Of a DNA stretch of 20,748 bases, positions 7,425 through 13,810 are shown one piece after another. A program made the position numbers and the translations under genes. Positions within the stretch are counted from its first letter, which is position 1. Every line of letters begins with the position of its first letter. This stretch comes from Pseudomonadota bacterium. Its GTDB lineage: Bacteria; Myxococcota; Polyangia; Polyangiales; Polyangiaceae. Location of the stretch: the NCBI GenBank assembly GCA_023419055.1, contig JAEZYO010000102.1:1-20748 (forward strand), given 5' to 3'. Under the pieces are notes generated by a model. It saw only the letters and a program-made list of their open reading frames with translations. It was not told the origin of the DNA and searched no databases.

Positions 7425-9911
7425 TCAGTCGCCGCAAGCAGGCGGCGACGGCGCGCACGCCGTCGAAAGCTCGCTGCGACGGCGACGCTCGAGCCCGCGC
7501 GAACGCTCCGCCAACCACGCTTCACCCGCCAGGAGCTCTACCCCGTGGTCGGGCTCGCCGAAGCTCAGACCCGCCGACGCGACCTCGAGGCTCGAGAGCT
7601 CCACGAGCAGCGCGCCGCGCGTCCCTTCGGGCGTCGCTTGAACGCGGCCGCGCGCTTCGAGGGGACCGCCGCTCACGCTGTCCAAGAGGATATCGGTCGT
7701 CCTGCATCGACGCTCGATCCGGCCTTGCGCGCGGAGCTCACGCAACGGGAGCACGCTATCGAGCCAACCCGGCACCTCGTCGCCGCGCTCGAGCAGCAAG
7801 AGCCCCGGGACGCCGTCGCGCAGGCGCGCGCTGAAGATGCCCGCGAGCTCGAGGTTTTTGCCCGTCGAGAGCCGCGCCCTTTCGAGATCCACGTTGGCCC
7901 AGTAGCCTTCGACGCGCGAGCCTTCGACTTCGGTGCTCGCGTTCGTGACGCGGAGTGAGGCTCCGAGCGTCGCCTGCTCGAACTTCGTATCGAGCGCCTC
8001 GAGCGTCAGCTTCGTGTCCAGGTCGAGCGCGACCGGCACCTCGCCGAAGCGCCCCCGAGCTCGCTTGGCGCTGAGCTCGACGGCGCCAGAGATCCTGCCG
8101 TCCCGCTCTCTCAAGCGAGCCGCGACCTTGGTTTTCGGAACTCTCACCTGAAAGCCGCGCGGCGCGCGTTTCCGACTGTCGAGCTCCAAGCGGTCGAGCT
8201 CCGCGTGCGCGACGAACGAAGGCGGCACCTCCGCCTGGCCCTGGCGCGCGCTCACGTCGAAGTTCACGTCGGCATGACCCATCACCTCGCCGACACGGAA
8301 CGATGCGCGCTCGAGCTGCCCCGCCGCCGCGGCGACCTCGAGCGCTCGGCCGTCGCGGAGCGTCGCCTCCGAGACCAGCCGCGCTCGCCTGGCCTGCACG
8401 AAGGGGCAATCGTTGTCTTGCCCTGCCTTCGCGAGGAAGAGCCCTTCGAAGTCGAGCCGCGCGACGGCGCGCGTTTCCACCAGCGCACGGTCGCCTTGCG
8501 TTTGGAGCGCGAAGTGGCCCTTGCCGCCGGCCGTCAGCTCCGGACCTCGCAGGCGTACGCCTTCCGCAGCTCCCTGGGCGTCGAGAGAGAGCGCTCGCCC
8601 CGCAACCACGATCGTCAGCTCGAGCTCGGCCGAGCCCGAGCGATCGAAACGCACGCCTCGCTCGCGCAAGAGCTCGTTCAGCCAAGCGAGCTCCGGGACA
8701 CGGAGCTCCGGCGCCTCGAGACGAGCTTCGAGGAGCCGCCATTCGCCCGCCGTATCGCGGCTGGAGCTCCGCGCAGAGATGCGGACTCGTTCAGCTCTAG
8801 GTCCGGGCAACTCGGTTCCCTTCGCTCGGAGCTCTAGTTGCGCCACCGTGACGGCCGCCTCGGTCTGCCCTCCCCTCAGCCCCTGCGCGACGAGCTCGGC
8901 CCGAGAGAGCTCGTAACGCAGGTCCTTCCCTGCGATGGAGACGAAGGGCTGGGTGAGCTCCACACGGCTTCGCTCGTGGAACACGCCCTTCTCGAGGCGT
9001 GCGTCGATGTCGAGCTCCCCTGGTCGCGATTCGATCGTGACGTCATGGCCCGGCGCGACGAAGATCCTGGCTGGCTCCGCGCGAACGCCGCCAGCGCGGA
9101 GCGCGATGCTCCCGGAGACGTGACGCAAAATCGAGCGTCCTTCGGGGTCACGCACGTCGAAGCGCGGCATCGTGCACGTGATCGTCCCGTCGATCCTCGC
9201 CGCGAGCGGCATGTCCGACACCGTCGCCCGACCGCCTGCGACCTCGAGCGTCGCGGGGCCGACCCACAGCGTCCGCAGCGGACGAAGCTCGAAACCACCA
9301 CGGACTCGCGCGTCGCCGAGGTAGCGCACCTGCTGGATCCAGAGCTCCGAGAGCCCGAGATCGACGTCGTCGAGCCTCACCCCCCAAAGCCGGTACTCCT
9401 CGTCACTGATCGGTGGTTTGGGAACCGTGGCGGGACTGAGCGGCACCCGGCCGTACTCCGGGATCGGCGGCAATGCCTCCGTCGTTCGGAGCTCCGCGTC
9501 CCACGGGTCGACTCGATGCCTGAATCGAAACGTGGCGCCCGATCCGCGAACGCGCCACGCTCGGAAGCGCCGGTCGGCGAGAGCCGGTAGATCGATGGCG
9601 ATGACTGCGCGCGGCAGGTCGAGCGACCACTCCACGTACGAGTCCTGAAAAACCATGCGGTACCCGCGCACGTGGACTTCACCGGGCCAGTAGGTGAACG
9701 CGGCGTCGAAGCGTAGCTCGACGCTGTTCTGGCCCTCGAGCAGGCGTTGAACTCCACCCGCATTGAGGAACAGGTTGGCGACCGCGACGTAGACGATCCA
9801 GACCGCGCTCAAGCCCGCGAGCCCGAGCCCGAGCACGCGAATCAGCCACGCAGGGGCGTTCGAGCGTGAAGCGCGCGAACGGCGAGTCTTCCTGAGCGTC
9901 GACCGGGGCAC
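7425..9911 (-). CDS. AsmA/TamB-like membrane-anchored envelope protein
   Basis: The protein of about 828 residues has a basic N-terminus, one signal-anchor helix (residues about 22-45, LIRVLGLGLAGLSAVWIVYV) and then a very long, beta-rich periplasmic region with many short amphipathic strands of the type seen in AsmA/TamB proteins, which span the periplasm and are linked to lipid transport to the outer membrane. I recognise the type by pattern, not by a specific motif, so the family call is tentative. Alternative starts are TTG 9953 (842 residues) and GTG 9932. I prefer GTG 9911, preceded by a G-rich stretch, because a sigma-70-like promoter at 9984-9956 would place transcription start downstream of the TTG. 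The gene appears monocistronic, with its own promoter. Confidence 0.7.
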   Translation of the reverse strand: MPRSTLRKTRRSRASRSNAPAWLIRVLGLGLAGLSAVWIVYVAVANLFLNAGGVQRLLEGQNSVELRFDAAFTYWPGEVHVRGYRMVFQDSYVEWSLDLPRAVIAIDLPALADRRFRAWRVRGSGATFRFRHRVDPWDAELRTTEALPPIPEYGRVPLSPATVPKPPISDEEYRLWGVRLDDVDLGLSELWIQQVRYLGDARVRGGFELRPLRTLWVGPATLEVAGGRATVSDMPLAARIDGTITCTMPRFDVRDPEGRSILRHVSGSIALRAGGVRAEPARIFVAPGHDVTIESRPGELDIDARLEKGVFHERSRVELTQPFVSIAGKDLRYELSRAELVAQGLRGGQTEAAVTVAQLELRAKGTELPGPRAERVRISARSSSRDTAGEWRLLEARLEAPELRVPELAWLNELLRERGVRFDRSGSAELELTIVVAGRALSLDAQGAAEGVRLRGPELTAGGKGHFALQTQGDRALVETRAVARLDFEGLFLAKAGQDNDCPFVQARRARLVSEATLRDGRALEVAAAAGQLERASFRVGEVMGHADVNFDVSARQGQAEVPPSFVAHAELDRLELDSRKRAPRGFQVRVPKTKVAARLRERDGRISGAVELSAKRARGRFGEVPVALDLDTKLTLEALDTKFEQATLGASLRVTNASTEVEGSRVEGYWANVDLERARLSTGKNLELAGIFSARLRDGVPGLLLLERGDEVPGWLDSVLPLRELRAQGRIERRCRTTDILLDSVSGGPLEARGRVQATPEGTRGALLVELSSLEVASAGLSFGEPDHGVELLAGEAWLAERSRGLERRRRSELSTACAPSPPACGD

Positions 9912-9955
9912 GGGCGCCCCCGGTGGCTGCACGAAACATGCCGCGCGCGTCAACG

Positions 9956-9984
9956 ATTGTTTCCAGCGGGAAAATGGCCGTCAA
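9956..9984 (-). promoter_or_regulatory. Sigma-70-like promoter of the AsmA-like gene
   Basis: On the minus strand TTGACG (9984-9979) and AACAAT (9961-9956) are separated by 17 bases, giving 5/6 and 4/6 matches to the -35 and -10 consensus. Transcription would start near 9950, which argues against TTG 9953 as the translation start. Confidence 0.4.
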
Positions 9985-10296
9985 AGCTGCTTTCGTTCGA
10001 GGCTGCCGAAACCAAGCGAACGCGGAGGGACTCGCGCATGAAACGCGAGGCCCCGCCAGCGGCGAAGCGAACGTCGGACAGCGTCGGTAACGAGGTCGGA
10101 GATCGCCGGAGCGTCGGGTCCGTGATCGGCTCGTCGCTCGCTGTGCCCCGGTGCGAAGGTCGCTCGAGTCCGCGACGCGCTGCGACTCACGCGCGTGATC
10201 ACCGGTCGATCGCCGCGACGGTGGCAGGGTGCCGCTCTGTGACAGCGTTGCTCTCGGGTTGCTCCAACGCTGGGGAACGGCGCGTTACGGCGTGGC

Positions 10297-10312
10297 TGGC
10301 ACGCGCCGTGCT
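10297..10312 (+). promoter_or_regulatory. Candidate sigma-54 promoter of the small conserved gene
   Basis: TGGCACG-CGCC-GTGCT has a perfect -24 half and a TGCT -12 half with GG (10298-10299) and GC (10310-10311) 10 bases apart. The expected start near 10323 is 2 bases before ATG 10325, so the message would be leaderless or nearly so, in line with the lack of a Shine-Dalgarno. The same bases also form an inverted repeat (GCACG-CGC-CGTGC), so a protein-binding palindrome is an alternative. Confidence 0.35.
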
Positions 10313-10324
10313 CTTTCCCCCAGC

Positions 10325-10654
10325 ATGTCGGCTGCAACCATCACCACGGATCACGGCGAGATCAGGAACTGGGTGGAGCAGCGGGGCGGCTACCCGGCGC
10401 GGTTACGAGCCAAAATCGCGGAGCAGAACGCCATTCGAGTCGATTTTCCGGGCTTCAGCGGCGAGGGCACGGTCGAGAGGCTCACCTGGGAGGAATGGTT
10501 CGCGCTCTTCGACCTTCACTCACTCGCGTTCCTGCATCAGGACGAGACCGAAGACGGCCAGATGAGCCACTTCAACAAACTCGTCTCGCGCGCCAGCGTC
10601 GAGCGCCGTTTGCGTGAGAGCGAAAGCGCGCGTGGCTCGCGCGTAGATCGCTAG
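10325..10654 (+). CDS. Small conserved protein of unknown function
   Basis: This 109-residue soluble acidic protein reads as a single small domain. TTDHGEIRNWVEQRGGYPA at the start, IRVDFPGFSGEGTVERLTWEEWFALFD in the middle and LAFLHQDETEDGQMSHFNKLVSR at the end match a small family seen in cyanobacteria and proteobacteria, whose members I recall as hypothetical or loosely annotated. No function is established. ATG 10325 is chosen because homology begins at once; an upstream TTG/GTG extension to 10229 has no family features and would cover the promoter candidate. There is no Shine-Dalgarno. Its TAG stop shares a CTAG with the stop of the convergent emfourin-like gene. Confidence 0.75.
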   Translation: MSAATITTDHGEIRNWVEQRGGYPARLRAKIAEQNAIRVDFPGFSGEGTVERLTWEEWFALFDLHSLAFLHQDETEDGQMSHFNKLVSRASVERRLRESESARGSRVDR

Positions 10655-10962
10655 CTCGGCGCACCGGTTCGCTGCTTCACGAACTCGATCAGCGCGTGCA
10701 AGGTGGGCTCCTCCACCGGATCGATGAGACGCACCGAGCGAGTCTTTCCGGCGTTTTCGATCGTAAGATCGTAGCTCCTCGAGTCGAGCGGCGGCACGGA
10801 GCCGGGATCGCGCGCCGGCAGCTCGAAGAAATGAGCCGCCTCGACGAGCCTTTCCAGGCGCTCCGCGTCCGGAGCAGCGAGCTGATGAGAGTCGAGGACC
10901 ATGGGGTGCCCGAGATCGCCTGCGTAGACCAAACCGCCCGAGATCATCAGTTTGACGTGCAT
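10651..10962 (-). CDS. Emfourin-like protease inhibitor family protein
   Basis: This 103-residue protein matches the emfourin pattern: an N-terminal strand with SGG (HVKLMISGGLVYAG), the helix DAERLERLVEAAHFFELPA, then SYDLTIENAGKTRSVRLIDP and a C-terminal helix LHALIEFVKQR. The founding member of this family inhibits protealysin, an M4 metallopeptidase of Serratia. No M4 protease gene is in the window, so the partner is unknown. There is no signal peptide, so it should be cytoplasmic. A TTG at 10983 is an alternative start, but it lies inside the -12 element of a strong sigma-54 candidate, so ATG 10962 is preferred. Function as an inhibitor is inferred from family. Confidence 0.75.
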   Translation of the reverse strand: MHVKLMISGGLVYAGDLGHPMVLDSHQLAAPDAERLERLVEAAHFFELPARDPGSVPPLDSRSYDLTIENAGKTRSVRLIDPVEEPTLHALIEFVKQRTGAPS

Positions 10963-10978
10963 ACCGATCGGGCCGAGG

Positions 10979-10994
10979 TGCAACGCACGTACCA
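10979..10994 (-). promoter_or_regulatory. Strong candidate sigma-54 promoter of the emfourin-like gene
   Basis: On the minus strand TGGTACG-TGCG-TTGCA differs from the sigma-54 consensus TGGCACG-N4-TTGCA at one position only. GG is at 10993-10992 and GC at 10981-10980 with the required 10-base spacing. Transcription would start near 10968, about 6 bases before ATG 10962. Confidence 0.5.
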
Positions 10995-11051
10995 GGCGGG
11001 CGCGCTGCGGAAAGGTCCAGCGCGCCGTGGCATGAAGGCCGCCCGAGCCTC

Positions 11052-11744
11052 TCAGGAGCCCATCAAGCCGACCTTCGCGTCGTAGCGAAGCTTGCCGTAC
11101 GTGGGGTCGTCGATCTCGATGGAGTACTCGTTCGGCAGCGAGATCACGGCGCTGCCGGCGTTCCTGAAGAGCGCTCTGACGCCCTTTTCCCCGCCCTTGA
11201 ACACGATCTTGACGGAGTGGTCAGTCTCGTCCTGGAAGCCGATGCCCGCCACGAGAACCTGCGACAGCGTGCTCCCCTTGCGCTTGAAAATCGTGAGCGT
11301 CGTGCGCCCCCCACCCTCTTCCTGTTTGAAAACGAGCACGTCGGCCGCAAAAGCGTCTCGGGCCTTGGTCATGCATTCGGCGCGGGCGGCTGGATCGGCC
11401 GCCTTGGGTTCGCAGCTCTGCTCCGCGAGCGCCTTCGCGCCGGACGAGCCGTAGTCGATCATGAAGGCGACGTCGCGCGCGGTGAGGATGTTGATCGGCG
11501 TGCGGCTCAACTTGGGGGCGGGCTCCGGCTCTTCGTTCTGCGGCGAAGGTTCACTCGGCGGCGGCGCGCTTTCGGGCTGGCTCGCTTCGGAAGGAGCTTC
11601 GGGAGCGCCGCCGTCCGGCGCCTCTTCGGGCGTGGCCGCTACCGGTGTGGGCGCCGGAGTGCTCGGGGGTTCGGTTCGAGCAGGCTTGCCTGCGCAGCCC
11701 ACGAGGATGCACGCGAGAGCCAACGTCGACGGCAGCTTGATCAT
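11052..11744 (-). CDS. Lipoprotein of unknown function with Pro/Glu-rich linker
   Basis: This 230-residue protein starts with a lipoprotein signal: MIKLPSTLALACILVGC, with lipobox LVGC and acylated Cys17. A low-complexity Pro/Glu/Ala/Ser linker (about residues 22-80) leads to a folded C-terminal domain (about 85-230) with two cysteines (in QSCEP and AECMT) and a beta-rich end (TTLTIFKRKG, SIEIDDPTYGKLRYD). I do not recognise the domain. ATG 11744 is chosen because GGGGA lies 8 bases upstream and the signal peptide begins there; ATG 11759 is a close alternative. The emfourin-like gene follows after 89 bases on the same strand but seems to have its own promoter. Localisation to the outer or inner membrane surface is inferred. 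Confidence 0.8.
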   Translation of the reverse strand: MIKLPSTLALACILVGCAGKPARTEPPSTPAPTPVAATPEEAPDGGAPEAPSEASQPESAPPPSEPSPQNEEPEPAPKLSRTPINILTARDVAFMIDYGSSGAKALAEQSCEPKAADPAARAECMTKARDAFAADVLVFKQEEGGGRTTLTIFKRKGSTLSQVLVAGIGFQDETDHSVKIVFKGGEKGVRALFRNAGSAVISLPNEYSIEIDDPTYGKLRYDAKVGLMGS

Positions 11745-12039
11745 TTCGATCGTCCCCATGGCCTCAACGAATAGTTCAATCGGTCTGCCAGTTTCAACTC
11801 TTGCGCCATTCGTGTGCTCGAACGTCATCCACTCACCCACACTGCGTTCTTTTTCCGCGGAGCACCCTTTCGCAACACTGCCGTCAGAAGCTTGCGTCTC
11901 GCGCGAGATTGCGCTTTGGATGAGAACAGCCCGGGGCCTTGGACACCCCTCCACCTTCCCGCCCCCACCAAGGACCCAGGGTCCCGGGCGCTAATCTTTC
12001 TCCGTACAGGCGGCGTACGAGCGTTTCGGCAGCGCAGCG
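11745..12039. other. Intergenic region upstream of the lipoprotein gene
   Basis: About 295 bp without a credible gene. It is less GC-rich near 11760-11850. On the minus strand TTGAAA (11798-11793) could be a -35 box for the lipoprotein gene, but no good -10 follows. GGACCC-A-GGGTCC at 11972-11984 is a perfect 6-bp palindromic stem downstream of the TM2 gene; it has no T tract on the minus strand, so it is only a possible stabilising or terminating hairpin. Confidence 0.4.
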
Positions 12040-12558
12040 TCAGTCCCAGCGGAGGCCATTGCCACGTTCGTCTTTCAAGCTGCCCGTCGCCGCGAGCACG
12101 ATGTCGACGAGCTGCCAGATCCCGAAGCCTCCGCAAGTCAAAAGCTTCAGGATCCCGAGGCCCGTCTGACCGAGCAGGAAGCGATCGACTCCGAGCCCGC
12201 CCGCGAGAACGCCGGCCAGGAGCACATGGTTGCCGTTCACGACCGGTGCGCCGAAGGTGGCCGGGGGTTGAAGCTTCAATCCCCCGCTATCCTTGATCTC
12301 GTTCAGCGCGAGAAGGATGAGGTCGATGAAGTACCAGATCCCGAGCCCGCCGCAGGTCAGAAGCTTCAAGATCCCGAGCCCGGTCTGCCCGAGGTAGAAG
12401 CGGTCGACGCCGAAATAGCCGAGAAAGTACGAGAGCAGGAACGCCGTAGAGCGCGCCTTGGGCGAGTACTGCACGGGAGGGCCGCCGAAGCTCCCGTAGG
12501 GGACCGGGGGACCGTAGCCTGGAGGACCGCCGTAGCCGGGCGGAGGGGAGAAGCCCAT
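12040..12558 (-). CDS. Double TM2-domain membrane protein
   Basis: This 172-residue protein has a Pro/Gly/Tyr-rich N-terminus (residues 1-30), then two TM2-type modules, each with two membrane helices joined by the DRF-type turn: [20 protein letters not shown] (49-68) and [20 protein letters not shown] (121-140), followed by [12 protein letters not shown] and [12 protein letters not shown]. The modules repeat with a 73-residue period and are nearly identical, pointing to a recent internal duplication. TM2 proteins have no single known function. There is no Shine-Dalgarno; an extended -10 like TGATATAGC lies at 12574-12566, so the message may be leaderless. It lies 43 bases downstream of the thiolase gene on the same strand. 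Confidence 0.88.
   Translation of the reverse strand: MGFSPPPGYGGPPGYGPPVPYGSFGGPPVQYSPKARSTAFLLSYFLGYFGVDRFYLGQTGLGILKLLTCGGLGIWYFIDLILLALNEIKDSGGLKLQPPATFGAPVVNGNHVLLAGVLAGGLGVDRFLLGQTGLGILKLLTCGGFGIWQLVDIVLAATGSLKDERGNGLRWD
12112..12410 (-). repeat. In-frame DNA repeat encoding the two TM2 modules
   Basis: Copy one spans about 12112-12190 and copy two about 12331-12410, offset by 219 bases (73 codons). They share long identical stretches such as CCAGATCCCGA and AAGCTTCA, with scattered mostly third-position changes. The core [20 protein letters not shown] is conserved in both. Confidence 0.8.
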
Positions 12559-12565
12559 TCGCCGA

Positions 12566-12574
12566 GCTATATCA
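12566..12574 (-). promoter_or_regulatory. Possible extended -10 box of the TM2 gene
   Basis: TGATATAGC on the minus strand has the TGn extension and a 4/6 match to TATAAT. It would place transcription start within 1 or 2 bases of ATG 12558. No clear -35 is present. Confidence 0.25.
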
Positions 12575-12601
12575 GAGCGCGATGTTCGCGCGCGAGCGCG
12601 C

Positions 12602-13771
12602 TCAAACCTCGAAGAGACCCGCGGCGCCCATGCCGCCGCCGATGCACATCGAGACGATGCCGAGACGACCGCCGCGGCGCTTCAGCTCGTAGACCAGGGT
12701 GGCCGAGAGCTTCGCGCCGGTCGCGCCGAGCGGATGACCGAGCGCGATGGCGCCGCCGTTGACGTTGAGCTTCTCGTCCGGAACGCCGAGCTCGCGAGCG
12801 CAGTAGACGGCTTGAGCCGCGAAGGCCTCGTTGATCTCGAAGAGATCGATGTCGCCGAGCGAGAGCCCCGTTTGAGCGAGGAGCTTTCGGATGGCCGGCA
12901 CCGGACCGATGCCCATGATGTCCGGATCGACACCCGCCACCGCGTAGCCGCGCAGGCGAGCGAGCGGCTGAACGCCGAGCTCGGCGAGCTTCTGGTTCGA
13001 GACCACGACCGCGGCGGCCGCGCCGTCGTTCGTCGGTGAGCTGTTGCCCGCGGTCACGGTTCCACCCGCCTTGAACGCGGGCTTCAGCTTGCCGAGGACG
13101 TCCACGGTGGTTCCGGGACGCGGACACTCGTCGACCGAGAAATCGATCTCGCTCGCCTTGCCCGCCTCGAAGACTCGCGCCTTGACGGTGAGGGTCTCGT
13201 CCTTGAAGCGCCCCGCCGCGATGGCGGCGAGAGCGCGCTCGTGGGAACGCACCGCGAACGCATCTTGGTCGGCGCGCGTCACGTTGAAGCGCTCCGCCAC
13301 GCGCTCCGCCGTGTGGCCCATCGCGATGTAGCTCTCCGGGAAGCGATCGACGAGCTTCGGGTTCAAGCTCACCTTGTTGCCGCCCATGGGCACCATCGAC
13401 ATCGACTCGACGCCGCCTGCGACCACGACGTTGGCGAGCCCCGTCTGGACCTGTAGCGCCGCGTGAGCGATCGCCTGGAGGCCGCTCGAACAGAATCGGT
13501 TGATCGTTTCGCCGCACACCGTGTTCGGCAGGCCCGAAAGGAGCACGATGTTGCGGGCCAGGTTCAGGCCCTGCTCGGCTTCGGGCATGGCGCAGCCGAG
13601 CACGACGTCCTCGACGTCCTCGGCTTTCAGGCCCTTCACGCGGGCGATGGCTTCGAGCACGACCGCGGCGCCCAGATCGTCCGGGCGGGTGCTCCGCAGG
13701 GTGCCCTTCAGGGCACGGCCCACGGGGGTGCGAACGAGGCTGACGATGGCGGCATCGAGAGGGAAGGCCAT
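12602..13771 (-). CDS. fadA: Acetyl-CoA acyltransferase (thiolase) of beta-oxidation
   Basis: This 389-residue thiolase cleaves 3-ketoacyl-CoA with CoA to acetyl-CoA and a shortened acyl-CoA. The nucleophilic Cys94 is in NRFCSSGLQ, His346 in [10 protein letters not shown], and the second Cys376 in [15 protein letters not shown] is also present, so the active site is complete. Length is normal for the family. AAAGGA lies 6 bases before ATG 13771. The gene follows the fused dehydrogenase/hydratase gene by 39 bases, as in fadB-fadA and fadN-fadA operons, so a degradative role is more likely than acetoacetyl-CoA synthesis. The symbol reflects the operon role; orthology to the Escherichia gene is not tested. 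Confidence 0.93.
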   Translation of the reverse strand: MAFPLDAAIVSLVRTPVGRALKGTLRSTRPDDLGAAVVLEAIARVKGLKAEDVEDVVLGCAMPEAEQGLNLARNIVLLSGLPNTVCGETINRFCSSGLQAIAHAALQVQTGLANVVVAGGVESMSMVPMGGNKVSLNPKLVDRFPESYIAMGHTAERVAERFNVTRADQDAFAVRSHERALAAIAAGRFKDETLTVKARVFEAGKASEIDFSVDECPRPGTTVDVLGKLKPAFKAGGTVTAGNSSPTNDGAAAAVVVSNQKLAELGVQPLARLRGYAVAGVDPDIMGIGPVPAIRKLLAQTGLSLGDIDLFEINEAFAAQAVYCARELGVPDEKLNVNGGAIALGHPLGATGAKLSATLVYELKRRGGRLGIVSMCIGGGMGAAGLFEV

Positions 13772-13810
13772 GGCTTTTCCTTTAACGCTCGAGTTTGGAT
13801 TGGGTAGGCG

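Larger units (their letters stand above)
9912..10324. other. Divergent intergenic region
   Basis: This stretch of about 400 bp separates the AsmA-like gene from the small conserved gene. It contains a sigma-70-like promoter for the leftward gene (9984-9956), a perfect 6-bp inverted repeat CTCGCG/CGCGAG at 10031-10049 with a 7-base loop, a 9-base direct repeat AAGCGAACG at about 10014 and 10065, and a candidate sigma-54 element at 10297-10312 for the rightward gene. No RNA gene is recognised and the open frames crossing it look like GC-driven noise. Confidence 0.5.

Noticed and set aside
9954..10324. Search of the longer intergenic regions for tRNA, riboswitch or CRISPR-like repeats.
   Set aside because: No cloverleaf with a T-loop GTTCGA-type core, no known riboswitch core and no regular repeat spacing was found by eye; a covariance-model scan was not possible here.
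11780..11815. Two near sigma-54 matches (TGGCGCA-AGAG-TTGAA and TGGCAGA-CCGA-TTGAA) on the minus strand upstream of the lipoprotein gene.
   Set aside because: Both have GA where the nearly invariant GC of the -12 box should be.
12575..12603. GAGCGCG/CGCGCTC inverted repeat at the end of the thiolase gene as a terminator.
   Set aside because: The loop is 15 bases, there is no T tract, and CGCG runs pair easily in this DNA.
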